Source: Bullera alba | Lineage: Eukaryota > Basidiomycota > Tremellomycetes > Tremellales > Bulleraceae | Reading direction: 5' to 3' | Assembly: GCA_001600095.1 (NCBI GenBank) | Contig: BCIX01000006.1 | Span: forward strand, 124,001-188,000 | DNA length: 64,000 bases | Shown: positions 22,131 to 31,946 of the stretch, in pieces | Position numbering within the stretch: position 1 is the first letter of the stretch | Layout: each line of letters opens with the position of its first letter | Notes under the pieces: generated by a model | What the model saw: only the letters and a program-made list of their open reading frames with translations | Told to the model about the DNA's origin: nothing | The model's database searches: none | Program-made: the position numbers and the translations under genes

Positions 22131-23310
22131 ATGTCCACCTCTGTCGTGTCGAAAAAGCTCAAATTCAAGGGTGACAAGCCGAAGAAGAAGAAGAGGTCTC
22201 ATCGGGACGTTGAGGATTCCGGACACGATGACGCTGCTGCCCTAGCTGCTGCTGATCCACAGGGTGGGTATTCTATATGCTCACAAGTAAGTCAGACCGC
22301 TGACCAGAAACCGTGATTAGGCTGGGTGTTTCCCGACGACCCATTAGACATCAATGGACCATCCTTTATCATCCTCCCTTCGAAACCGCTGTCCTGTCTC
22401 GCTGTAAGCTATTTACGTTCACCGACGACTTTGGAGCTGACGGGGATGGTGTAGTGGGATAACCAGAGACAGAGGGTATATGCTGCTCCGCTAGAAGTGC
22501 CAGAAGCGCCAGAAGGAGCGGAAGATCTAAGCCCTTCAGAAGTACTGGCGGCTCTGGAGCCATCAGACGTGAATCACGTATGGGTAGTGTCACGGCTTTC
22601 GGGCAGTGAAGATGTCATCTCGCTGCGTACACCAAAGTGAGTCTGAAGGACTCCGCGTGCAACTTGACGAGAATTGATGCTGAAATCGCTCAGTGGAACA
22701 TTCCTTACTGCTGGACCTTCGGGGACTTTGACGGCGGATACACCCTCTCGGGGACCTCTGGAGGCATTCAAAGCTATATCTCAATCGACGTCCACCCCCT
22801 TCCCATCTTATGCGATACGGACACAATCGGACAAACACCTCTCTGTATCGGACGGAGGACCCGGTTCTAGCAGTAGCAAAACCCGATTCGAGCTGCGAGC
22901 GGATGCAGACTCAGTAGGGGACAGCGAGACGGTGACGATCAAGTGTCAGAGGGAGTTCGTCTTCAAAGCCAAAGTCTCGCGAGAAGGGGAAGAAGGTGCG
23001 ATGAGGAGACGGAGATTTGAAGGTGGAGCGGCGGTCGGAAGTGTGCAAGATGAGATCAGGCGAAAGTGAGTCGTTTCATAACCCTCAATACTGCCGGCGA
23101 TGAGTACCACTGACCTCGCCGCAGTCAAGAGGCTCAGACGTGGGGCGCAGGTAGAGTGGTGGTCAGTCATGACGACAGAAAAGAGATCAAAAAGGCTAGG
23201 AAAGAGGGTAGGCTTGCCGAAGCCATGTTGGACAGAAGAGCTGCACTCAAGAGGTGAGTTGAACGCAAGGCGTACAGCGCTGACCTTGCAGTGATCGATA
23301 TGCCAAGTAG
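22131..23310 (+). CDS. FRG1: FRG1-family nuclear protein
   Basis: Homologue of FRG1 (FSHD region gene 1), a nucleolar/spliceosome-associated actin-bundling protein with a beta-trefoil fascin-like fold. Several exons join to MSTSVVSKKLKFKGDKPKKK with a bipartite basic signal (KPKKKKRSHR), then GWVFPDDPLDINGPSFIILP, a trefoil region (GTFLTAGPSG, FELRADADSVGD, QREFVFKAKVSREGEEG), and the diagnostic C-terminus KKARKEGRLAEAMLDRRAAL then SDRYAK. Family members end with a comparable LLDRRAKLKADRYCK-like tail. The last intron (about 23253-23291) splits the SDRYAK codons. The TAG ends at 23310, only 23 bp before the PRO2 stop on the other strand, so the two transcripts must overlap at their 3' ends. 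Confidence 0.88.
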
Positions 23311-23333
23311 ATGCATGATAGCATGCCTTTTGA

Positions 23334-24800
23334 TTATAGGAAATCTGGGAGATTTCTTGGAATGTCCTTGTGGGAGTATCCTCGACCTCCCTTTTCGAAA
23401 TCCTCGATACAACTTCCACCTGGGGCCTTGCTCCTCATCATGTATTTGTAAATCACCAGTCCATCCAATCCGACAGGTCCCCGCGCATGCGTCTTCCCTG
23501 TACTGATCCCGACTTCCGTCCCCAGACCATAACGCGTGCCGTCGGCAAACCTCGTCGAGGCATTGACAAAGCAATTCGCGCTGTCCAATCCTCTACACCA
23601 GGCTGACATTGACGCTTCCGATTGTGTGATGATGGAGTCGGTGTGATGAGATGAGTGTGTGTTAATGTGTTTGATAGCCTCGGCCGCAGAGTCGACCGTC
23701 TTGACAGCGAGGGTGTGATCGAGAAATTCCGTGAGATAGTCCTCTGGAGTGGAAGCACAGACCACGTTGCTATTGAGCCCAGACGATACCTTGGCAAAAG
23801 CAGCGAGGGACTCCTCATCGCAACGGAGGGAGATGTTCCGATCGTACAACGCCTGAGCGATCCTAGGCCAGAGAGACGAGAGAAGTGACCGGTGGACGAG
23901 TAGAGTCTCGGCAGCGTTACACGCGGCTGGGTAGTCGAGCTAAAACATTAGCATGGTCAACCAGCTTGTTTACCCACCTTGGACTCCAAGATGACCCTCA
24001 AGGCCGATGCTTCGTCCGCAGTTTCGTCTAGAAAGACTGCGCAGATACCGTCCGCGTGGCCCATGACTGGTATTCTGGTGTTGTTCTGTATACTCTTGAC
24101 GAGTTCGTTACCCCCTCGTGGCATGACCAAGTCGATGTACTTGTCCTGAGCGAGGAGAGACGATATTTCCGACCTCGACGAGACGGATTGGATGAACGTT
24201 GGTGGAATAGAGGTGGTCTCCAGAGCCTGAGCTATGAGCTTGGAGAGCAGAGTAGCCGTGTTGAGGGACTCTTTGCCTCCCTTGAGGATAGCTGCGTTGC
24301 CTACAGAACCGTCAGTACCGCCAATACTCCGTTGATGACTCGCACATACCCGACTTGATAGCCAATGCTGCGATGTTCACTACAACCTCTGGCCTAGCCT
24401 CGAAAATGACCAACAACACACCAACGGGGCATGTGACTCGGTAGAGGTCCAACTCTGGTCCAATCTCCTTTGCGAACGTGACCAAGCCGGTGGGTGCGTC
24501 CAACCCCTCAACATCCGTTATTCCCTTCAACATAGCCTCGTACTTGCCCGCTCGACCAAGATCAAGTCGGGATACCAATGATTTGGATAGTTTTCCCTGC
24601 GAGGCCAGCTCCTGCGCCAGCTCCATGTCCTTTGCATTGGCTTGCAAGACATCCTCCTTGTTCTCCTCTAGTACTTTGCGAATGGCTCTCAGAGCAATGT
24701 TGCGTTCCGAAGGGTCGACCAATTGTGATGCTTCAAAGGCTGACCTTGCCGCTTTGGCAATACCCTCGGCTGGAGACGATGAGGTTGATGCTTCAGTCAT
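23334..24800 (-). CDS. PRO2: Gamma-glutamyl phosphate reductase (proline biosynthesis)
   Basis: Catalyses NADPH-dependent reduction of gamma-glutamyl phosphate to glutamate semialdehyde, the second step of proline synthesis. Three exons encode about 450 residues, normal for stand-alone Pro2. The N-terminal Rossmann part includes LDLYRVTCPVGVLLVIFEAR and PEVVVNIAALAIKSGNAAIL. The middle has KGGKESLNTA and MPRGGNELV. The catalytic cysteine is in LDYPAACNAAETLLVH. The C-terminal region has the family motif FADGTRYGLGTEVGISTGKTHARGP (split here as FADGTRYGLGTEVG and ISTGKTHARGP) and GLDGLVIYKY. Start 24800 (MTEASTSSSPAEG) is the first ATG. It shares a 206-bp divergent promoter with the KIN17 homologue; two TGACTCG sites lie 49-64 bp upstream of its start. 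Confidence 0.95.
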
Positions 24801-24848
24801 GCTGGTTGGGTCTCCGGTCTACAAGTGGGCAGGTGCAAGAACACGGAT

Positions 24849-24864
24849 TGACTCGACTGACTCG
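24849..24864. promoter_or_regulatory. Two TGACTCG sites between PRO2 and the KIN17 homologue
   Basis: TGACTCG occurs twice (24849-24855 and 24858-24864). TGACTC is the core half of the Gcn4/bZIP amino-acid-starvation element TGASTCA, and PRO2-type genes are classical general-control targets in yeasts. The seventh base differs from the consensus, so the assignment is tentative. Confidence 0.3.
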
Positions 24865-25006
24865 ACAACCTCGAGCAACCTTAATCTCTTGGCTCCTCCC
24901 GAAATATTTGATTCCGTCGCCACCCAGCCAGTAGTGTCCTCGCTGGCTCCAGAACCGTGTTGCTCTTGCTTTCTACATCTATCCATCCAACCCTCAGACA
25001 AGCATC

Positions 25007-26263
25007 ATGGGCCGAGCAGAAGCAGGGAGCACAAAGGCTATTGCTAACGCCATCAAGGCGAAAGGTGCGTTGGTTTCTTGTGATTTTGGAACAACTGCTG
25101 GTCAACGAGACGCAAAGCTGACCTTTCCCTGATTAGGACTCGGACGACTGAGGTGGTACTGTCAGGTCTGCGAGAAGCAATGTCGAGACGAGAATGGATT
25201 CCAGGTGGGTCCATAAATCTTTCTAGTCTGATCAATGCTGATGGGCTGTACTCTTTTCCCTCGGTGTTCTTCTTATTGATCCCTTCGGAATAACAGGCGC
25301 ACACCAAGTCGGAGCCGCATCTGCGAAAGATCCTCCTTATTGGGCCAAAGGCGAACCAGGCCATCGGAGAATACTCGTCCCGATTCCAGAAAGAGTTCAT
25401 GGCCTTGCTCAAGACGCGACATCAGACGACCCGAGTGAGAGCGAACAAGGTCTACAACGAGTACATCCAAGACAAGCATCACGTCCATATGAACGGTACC
25501 CACTGGGTGTCGCTGAGTGGGTTTATCGCGAGTATTGGAAAGGCGGGGTTGGTCAAGGTCGACGACGATGGGAAGGACCTTTGGATCCAGTGGGTGGATA
25601 ATAGGCCAGAAACATTGGAAAAGCAGGTACGTGGGACCGTGTAAGGGAGATTTATGGCAATAGCTGACGCAGAGCTAGGCTGCGACGAAGAAGAAGGAGA
25701 GAGCACAGATGGATGGTGAGGAGCGAGAGAGAGCGATGTTGGAGGCACAAATAGCCAGAGCAAAGGAGCAAGCGGGGCAGCAGACGTTACCAGAGGTCGG
25801 ACTACAGAAGAAGGAAGGCGAGAAGATCACGCTCAACCTCTTCAACGCTCCCCCGCCCACAACCGACCCCAGCGGATCAGCCACGCCAGAGGAGAAGGCC
25901 GAGGTGAAACTCGATGGCGAGACGGCAGCTCAAAATGGAGATGTTGCGCAGAAAGAGGAATCAAAACCCACAATCACATTCGGTACAATCGGAACTTCGT
26001 TCAAGCCGCCCGTTGCAGCAGCTGTCAATCCGCTTAAACGACCTGCCGGGGGAAATATCTTCAAAGCAGCCAAGTCCGCGAAAACCGATAGCGAGACGAC
26101 GTCGAGCTCGTCAAAGAAGAGCGGGTACATGTCGGAAGCGGAGCGGTTGATGAAAGAGGATCAAGCGAGGCGGATTAGGAATGGTGGGGGAGGAGGGTAC
26201 GCAGGTGCCGGTCCCAGGAGGGAAGGAAATGGGCCTGCACCAAAGCGATTCGTGTTGCAGTAG
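25007..26263 (+). CDS. KIN17-family DNA/RNA-binding zinc-finger protein
   Basis: Homologue of KIN17, a conserved nuclear protein linked to DNA replication/repair and splicing. Four exons: MGRAEAGSTKAIANAIKAK, then GLGRLRWYCQVCEKQCRDE, then the main exon, then the tail. The C2H2-like finger is CQVCEKQCRDENGFQAHTKS...H, split by an intron just before AHTK. The winged-helix KIN17 domain follows (FMALLKTRHQTTRVRANKVY; HVHMNGTHWVSLSGFIASIG; DLWIQWVDNRPETL). A coiled, Lys/Glu-rich helix and a low-complexity tail ending APKRFVLQ complete it. The Tudor-like KOW domain of vertebrate KIN17 is not seen, as in other fungal members. The final intron (about 25627-25679) lies after ETLEKQ. Confidence 0.92.
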
Positions 26264-26600
26264 AAGGGACTGTCGATCGAGAGGGATTGGAGATCCTCTG
26301 TTCCTCCTTTATGTTGTACAGTATTCTACATCTCTACTTTGCATATCATTTGATGGCTCATCATCGCGGATCTAGGCTGTGATGATCTCTACAAGTACCG
26401 ATCCCAACGTGACCAAGAGCGTAAACTATGCTTTGGCAGCTGAGATCTGAGTTCTGAGATCGATCCGAGGAATTCGAGGACTTCGTCGCTTTTCGGCTCT
26501 CGCGGGACAACTTGTCGGTTCTCTCTAACGCGCAGTCGGTCCACTGTTTCTTCTTTGTGTCTCCCTCCAGACACTCAGGCTGGGCCTGTCCTCCCCCGTC
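26264..26600. other. Intergenic
   Basis: 337 bp between two plus-strand genes; nothing beyond the KIN17 3' UTR and the promoter of the transporter gene is recognised. Confidence 0.5.
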
Positions 26601-28688
26601 ATGGTGGAAGTATCCACCTCGTCGCTAATCGGCGTCGCCATCGCATGCGGGGGCAACGTGCTCATCAGCCTTGCTCTGTGAGTCTCCCACGATCTTTGTG
26701 CGAATTGTCTCTAAAACCGAAACTCTTAGGACTGTGCAAAAGCTGGCGCATAGGAGGCAGAATGAGGAGCTGGTCGCGGCACACTCTGCCTCAGCATCGG
26801 AGGCTTCCTCTCCGGGAGCATCATCTCCCAAGATGAAGACGCCGACTGGCGATTCGACGGCAGTAGCTACACCGACGCAAAATACAGCTATACCAGTGCT
26901 GGTCCAGTTGGACTCAGAGGATTCTGCAACTGGGCAGGATGGAGTGCTTGATCATACAACTGGAGAAGCCACCGGCTCTGGAGCTGAGCTCGGTCAAAGG
27001 CCAGCGAGAGGAAACAGCGACAAAAAGGGCTCCGGAGTCCAAACGATATCCCTGACGAATGCCGGCCCTTCAGAAGTATCTCTGAGCTCACCAACCGAAA
27101 GTCGGCAACGCAGTGATGACAAAAAGTCGAGCCACGACGAAGGGACTGGAACCGGTCGAGACGGCGGGGCAGGGGGTGATGGGAAGCCAGAGGTGGAAGA
27201 AGGACAATACCTGAAAAGCAAGCTATGGTGGTTGGGTTTGAGCTTGATTGCTGTTGGAGAAGGCGGAAACTTTCTCAGCTATGGCTTTGCGCCAGCCAGT
27301 GTCGTCGCACCATTGGGTACTGTGGTAGGTCCCCCTAGCTTGGTTTTGTCAAAATGGACCACAGCTGACTCTGAGATAGGCCCTCATAGCCAATTGCATC
27401 TTCGCGCCCGTCATCCTCAAAGAGCGCTTCCACGCCAAAGAGCTCTTCGGCATGGGTCTCGCCATTCTCGGTGCTGTGGTAGTCGTCTGGTCGTCCAAAG
27501 CTTCAAACCCTAGGGTGAGTGTCCCTCCTGCCTTTGGCTATTGTTCTGACACTTTATCCCTCATAGCTTGACCCTCATGGATTACAAAAGGCAATAATTC
27601 AGATCCCCTTCATCGTTTATACCGCCATCAACCTCGTCTTCATCATCATACTCCTGTTGCTATCCCGCTCGCCGAGGTTTGGCCCGAAATACATTGGAAT
27701 CGACGTCGGCGTGTGCGCCTTGTTTGGGGGATACACCGTTCTATCAACGAAAGCGCTGTCGAGCTTGTTGTCCACGATATTCCTCAACGCGCTGGAATAC
27801 TGGATCACATGGTTGTTGATCGTGGTGCTGGTCGTGACGAGCGTTTTGCAGGTGAAATACCTGAACAGAGCGCTCATGCGATTCCAGAGCAAGGTGAGTG
27901 CAAGTCGTTGTAGAACAAGTGGCCCGATTTATGGTGACCCATAAACGCAGGAAGTCATCCCGACGCAGTTCGTCTTCTTCTCTCTTGCGGCGATCATCGG
28001 CTCGGCAGTGCTGTACCAGGAGTTTAGGGACGTGTCCATCTCTCAATTCGTCAACTTTGCTTTCGGAGTGAGTCATCACGTTCTCCCTGGTATTTAAGCT
28101 GATTGACTGATTTACATTCTCTAGATCGCGACTACCTTCTTCGGAGTACATCTCCTCACCTCGTTCTCCTCGAGTGAAGAGGAAGAAGACGAGGAAGAAG
28201 GATCGCCATGCAACTCCCGACCAGATGGACCGCAGCGAGTCTTATCGTCAGCCTCGCTCAACCTCCTCCTTCCCTCGACGTCCCGGATGTCCTATACCGA
28301 GAGATCACCGTTGCTCATCTCCGCCACCTCCGACTCTGGGGTGGCCTACAGGCCCGCAGTTGCTGTCCTCGGCAGGTCTCCTATTGGCAGCGCTCCGATG
28401 ACTGCCTCGACAACTGGGTCGGGAGGTGGGGGACAGGTCGTCAAAGCTCGGTTGATCAAGAGATCATCTACGAGCGATTTCTCCCCACTGGGCCTGGGTA
28501 GTCAAGCGGGCTTTTTGCTCCTGGCGTCCACACCGCCTACGTCTGCGGGAGGAGTTGGGAGTGCTGCCATGCGAAGGGATAGAAGTGCAAGTAGGAGCCA
28601 GGTCGGACCGCATGGTCAAGCTCCCGGGCAGGTTGGAGCGATTCCAGAGGTCAGGGATGAGGAACGACAGGCTGGTGGGGGTGTATAG
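26601..28688 (+). CDS. NIPA-family magnesium transporter
   Basis: Polytopic membrane protein of the NIPA/DMT superfamily, whose characterised members move Mg2+. TM1 (LIGVAIACGGNVLISLALT) is separated from TM2 by a ~140-residue Ser/Gly/Thr-rich insertion. About eight further helices follow: LWWLGLSLIAVGEGGNFLSY, FAPASVVAPLGTV, ALIANCIFAPVILKERF, LFGMGLAILGAVVVVW, IIQIPFIVYTAINLVFIIIL, IGIDVGVCALFGGYTVLSTK, WITWLLIVVLVVTSVLQV, QFVFFSLAAIIGSAVLYQEF and FGIATTFFGVHLLTS. The GEGGNFLSYGFAPASVVAPLG and LKERF motifs are typical of the family. A ~170-residue cytoplasmic tail is acidic (EEEEDEEEG), then Ser-rich. Six or more introns; the first splits the codon after SLAL. Confidence 0.9.
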
Positions 28689-28857
28689 AGGGTAATGGAG
28701 GGGGATCTTGGGAAGAAAGACTGGACGGATCTCTAACTAGCATGTTGTTTGGCACAATTCGATTTTGGCGTAAGCTGTACCTCATCACGTTGTCATCATG
28801 CTGAATAGTCGCGACGTCGCACCTGCATTTACTCTGCATGATCTGCTTGTACTAAGT

Positions 28858-28908
28858 CTACTGACTACTGACTACTGACTACTACTGACTACTGACTACT
28901 GACTACTG
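28858..28908. repeat. Heptanucleotide CTGACTA repeat
   Basis: CTGACTA occurs three times (28861-28881), then CTA, then three more times (28885-28905), with flanking CTA and CTG. The stop codon and last residues (SSQ) of the minus-strand gene 28896-29576 are formed by the repeat itself. The transporter gene ends 170 bp away on the plus strand. Confidence 0.9.
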
Positions 28909-29576
28909 CTCTTATCCGAATTCAGTATTCGACGAACAAGCCGCTTGAAACCCATGGTCCTCCTCGGGTATTGGGTGGGCTCAGAAGATAGAGCGCTCGG
29001 TTGCGAGTTGTTTGGACATATCGTCGTCGACTCGTCGTCGTCGTGCTCAGGTCCAGGATGCTCCGTGTTCTGATCATGGTTATTATCACCAGAGGACCCA
29101 TACCCAGATTGTCCCGCCTCTGGATCCTCGGTCACCTCGATGAGCAGCGGCTGGGTCCCGTCCGCGTCGTCGCTGCCAACAGCGGTGTTAGGCACTCTGC
29201 CTCCCATGTCTACAAGCGAGAGTTTGTACCCTTTTTTCTTTTTGTCACCGCCGGGCATGACTGCGATCGTCTTGCCTTGCGTCAAGTCGGTGCTGTAAGC
29301 CCTTGCGGACGATCCCAGTTCCTCCCTCCATTGGTCCATAGCCTCTGTCAAGTCTGCACCGTTTGACTCGGGTCTGGTTGGGTACGAAGTGAGATCGGTC
29401 TTCTCGAGGTGCTCAGCATAGGCGGTCATCACCTGTTCTCGCCATCCCTTTTGGGCTTTGGTTCCAACAGTGTTGACCTCCTTGGAGAACTCCACCGTCC
29501 CTTTCAGAGTGTCTCCGGTTCTGGTCGACTGGATTTGGGCGTAGAGTGAACCAACAAAATCAGGGATGCCAGACAT
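28896..29576 (-). CDS. Unknown acidic protein, intronless
   Basis: 226 codons, a single exon, starting MSGIPDFVGSLYAQIQSTRT. The first ~110 residues look helical (a Trp-containing stretch KAQKGWREQVMTAYAEHLEK, then MDQWREELGSSARAY). They are followed by a lysine patch (GGDKKKKGYKLSLVDMGG), an acidic Asp/Glu/His-rich segment and a basic end (RRTMGFKRLVRRILNSDKSS). No signal peptide or membrane helix. I recognise no family. Composition and codon use resemble neighbouring genes, so I believe it is expressed. Its C-terminal three residues and stop come from the CTGACTA repeat, so repeat length changes would alter the end. Confidence 0.65.
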   Translation of the reverse strand: MSGIPDFVGSLYAQIQSTRTGDTLKGTVEFSKEVNTVGTKAQKGWREQVMTAYAEHLEKTDLTSYPTRPESNGADLTEAMDQWREELGSSARAYSTDLTQGKTIAVMPGGDKKKKGYKLSLVDMGGRVPNTAVGSDDADGTQPLLIEVTEDPEAGQSGYGSSGDNNHDQNTEHPGPEHDDDESTTICPNNSQPSALSSEPTQYPRRTMGFKRLVRRILNSDKSSSQ

Positions 29577-29748
29577 TGTTGTAGAGTTGGAGTGAAGTGA
29601 AGGTCAAGTACGGTAGTAGGCGTTGGAACTCGGACTTGTGTTTGTTTGGATTGTGTAGTGGTATGGGGTTGGATCTCAGTGGTGGGCAGCTAGGAGGGAA
29701 TAGGGAAGAGTAATCGTGAGTTCGTGATTGCCACCACCCGATATATAC

Positions 29749-30045
29749 GGCGTCCAAGGACTCCGAATGGCATATTCGATTTGAAAGGACGTTATTTCTT
29801 GCGTGTCATATCGACATCGACCCATCGCTGGTCAATATACGTCGTCCAAGAACTCCGGTTGGCATGTCCGAAGTCCGATTTGATGATCTGAAAGGTCAAA
29901 GGATGTTAGTTCTTGCGTGTATCATCGACCCACCGCAGGTGAATATACGTCGTCCAAGGCCTCCGATTGTCCGATCTAATTATCTGAAAGGTCAAAGGAC
30001 GTTATATCCTGCGTGTGTCATCGACCGATCGCTGGTCATTGGTTC
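29749..30045. repeat. Three imperfect direct repeats of ~90-110 bp
   Basis: Three copies begin at about 29749, 29843 and 29951, each with CGTCCAAG(G/A)nCTCCG. Each continues through a TGAAAGG(TCAAAGG) element, GTTA(T/G)(T/A)TC(T/C)TGCGTGT and ATCGACC(C/G)A(T/C)CG. The preceding ATATAC/ATATATAC element is also repeated. Spacing between copies is about 94 and 108 bp. They lie between two minus-strand genes, upstream of the one at 28896-29576. Confidence 0.8.
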
Positions 30046-30821
30046 TGGACTCTTGACATGTGACACTTGACAATGTCTGTCGTCGGGACACACTCGCGGG
30101 TGACGCACGCTGACACTCCGTTGACCGCGACGGAGATCTCTCACAGCTCGGTTGAAGCCCAGAGGTCAGAGAGTCAGAGGTCTTGGAAGTTGGAAGTTTG
30201 GAAGTGGCGGAATTTATTCGGAAAGTGGCGAAGTTCGAGATCCGTACCGTACACAGGCGAGTGATGTGAAAGGATCCTACCTCTTACGCGCGTTATCACC
30301 CACGCCGTTTGAAACTCTGACGTCCGTCCCCCAGGGCCGCACACTGACGTTGACTCTCCGACTGTGGCAACGGAGACCTCCTGCAAAGGATGACAAGTCA
30401 TCGAAGGGAGATCAGTGTGGCGAAACGGAATGAATAGAGATCAAGTCGCTCACTCTAGCACTGCCCGTCCGTTTCAGATAGCAGCTGCAGTGTGTACTGC
30501 ACAGCCTACACCGGAAACCGCAGAGGGCTGAGCCGGACATGTCTTGCGAGTTCGCGGACACGGGCGAAAATACCGACGAGATGAGTTGGAGACGATGAGT
30601 AATTGAGTATTGGTCGGTGAGAATGCCAGCGCAGGACATTAGTGCACAGGCGCAAGCCAGGACATGCATTGTCAGTCTTTGATCGCCAGGTCAGCGGCTT
30701 GTGGCCGCAATAGAGCTTCAGCACCGAGTCCAAAGGTCTTCGACTTCAACCCTTTTCTCATTCCCTTCTCGCCAAGAGAACCGCATGTCTACCATCGTCG
30801 TAGCTTCAATGTGACATCAGA
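30046..30821. other. Intergenic
   Basis: About 780 bp without a supportable gene. A weakly similar pair of ~55-bp stretches (around 30085-30140 and 30325-30390, both with a GCACnCTGAC...CGGAGA(T/C)CTC pattern) and a GGAAGT-rich patch (30183-30230) are the only structures noticed. Confidence 0.4.
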
Positions 30822-31489
30822 TCATCCGAGGAAGTTCGTCGTACGGAGCTCGCCATACTTTTGCTCCGCCTCGGTTATGCACTGATAACGATGTCAGCAT
30901 TCACTATCGCAATGCACCTCGTTATTCCGGCTCGACTCACAGTTCCGCACCGAGTGGTCCACTCTCCGTGCCACCTGCCGCTCTTCTTCTCAAGCGAGTA
31001 GATTCGTCTTTTACTCGTGCCAATGCACGAATCACACTCTTTGCGATCTCTGCCCTTTCGGGTAGATCGCCACTCGCCGCTGGTCAGTCCGTCCTTCTCC
31101 AGAGTTCGGCGCAGGACGTCCTTCAGGGAGTCCATAGAGTCTGCCTCCGCGCGATCCTTGACGAGGCCTTGGTACTCGCTAAATAAGAGCTTGGCGCCGT
31201 CGACAAAGCGATCGAAGAAGGATCCAGAGCCGGAATCCTTGGATCTCTTCGAAGACCGATGTTCGCGCGTGTCTGACCCGTGGGAGCGATGGACATGAGA
31301 GGGGTGGGTCTGAGCTCTTCCGGGTAGTTTATATGGCCTGTACTGAATCTCTTCAGAGCTGTTTTCGTCATCATCGAAAGAACGTCGGGTGTGTTGTGAA
31401 GCCAGGGTATCCGTCCCACTCCTCCTGACAAGAGCAGTCGATGTAGAGGGTTGCGAAGCCCGGTAATCTTCGATGAGACCTTGAGGCAT
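30822..31489 (-). CDS. Unknown Ser/Arg-rich protein
   Basis: Two exons (31489-30941 and 30881-30822) join in frame across a 59-nt intron with GTGAGT donor, GCTGAC branch and ATCAG acceptor, giving 202 residues. The N-terminal half is polar and Ser/Arg/His-rich (HVHRSHGSDTREHRSSKRSK). A short more conserved-looking helix (SFFDRFVDGAKLLFSEYQGL) precedes a basic region with a cluster of cysteines (ECDSCIGTSKRR ... RCGTCIT). The C-terminus is LRTTNFLG. CDSC and CGTC could form a zinc site, but this is speculative. No family recognised. Confidence 0.6.
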
Positions 31490-31946
31490 CTTGAGCAGAT
31501 AGACAGATCTTACTTGTCAATTGGTTGGAAGGAGAGACGTAAGAGTATGAAAGCTGTGTTGTTTAGCCTTCGCGTGGGTATACGAGTGAAGTGTGAGGCG
31601 AAGAACAGAGCAGTGAGTAGTGTAGTGACCAGTGAGTTGGGGCAAGTGGCGAGGGCCGCCTCCTCCTTGGGCTCACATCATATAGTGCTTTCCCAAAACA
31701 GCTCTGCACTACACTCCGCTCGGTTATATCTGCAACGTCCTTTGTAAGCTGGAGCCGAGAGTCAAAGTGTGTTTGACAATCTGCTGCATTCAGCCGACAA
31801 GACTCGGGTCTGGGCGATCGGCCGTCCGTGTTGCAAGGGGCTGTCATCCTTTATCCCAGCTCGGGCTGCACGGCGTGTCGCGATCGATAGCAGGTGTATC
31901 CGCCTTCCCAACGTGGCAATGACCATTGACGAGTCGGAAAGGTGCT
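31490..31946. other. Intergenic
   Basis: 457 bp between two minus-strand genes; contains the promoter of the Ser/Arg-rich protein gene and the 3' region of the ligase-like gene. No other feature seen. Confidence 0.45.
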
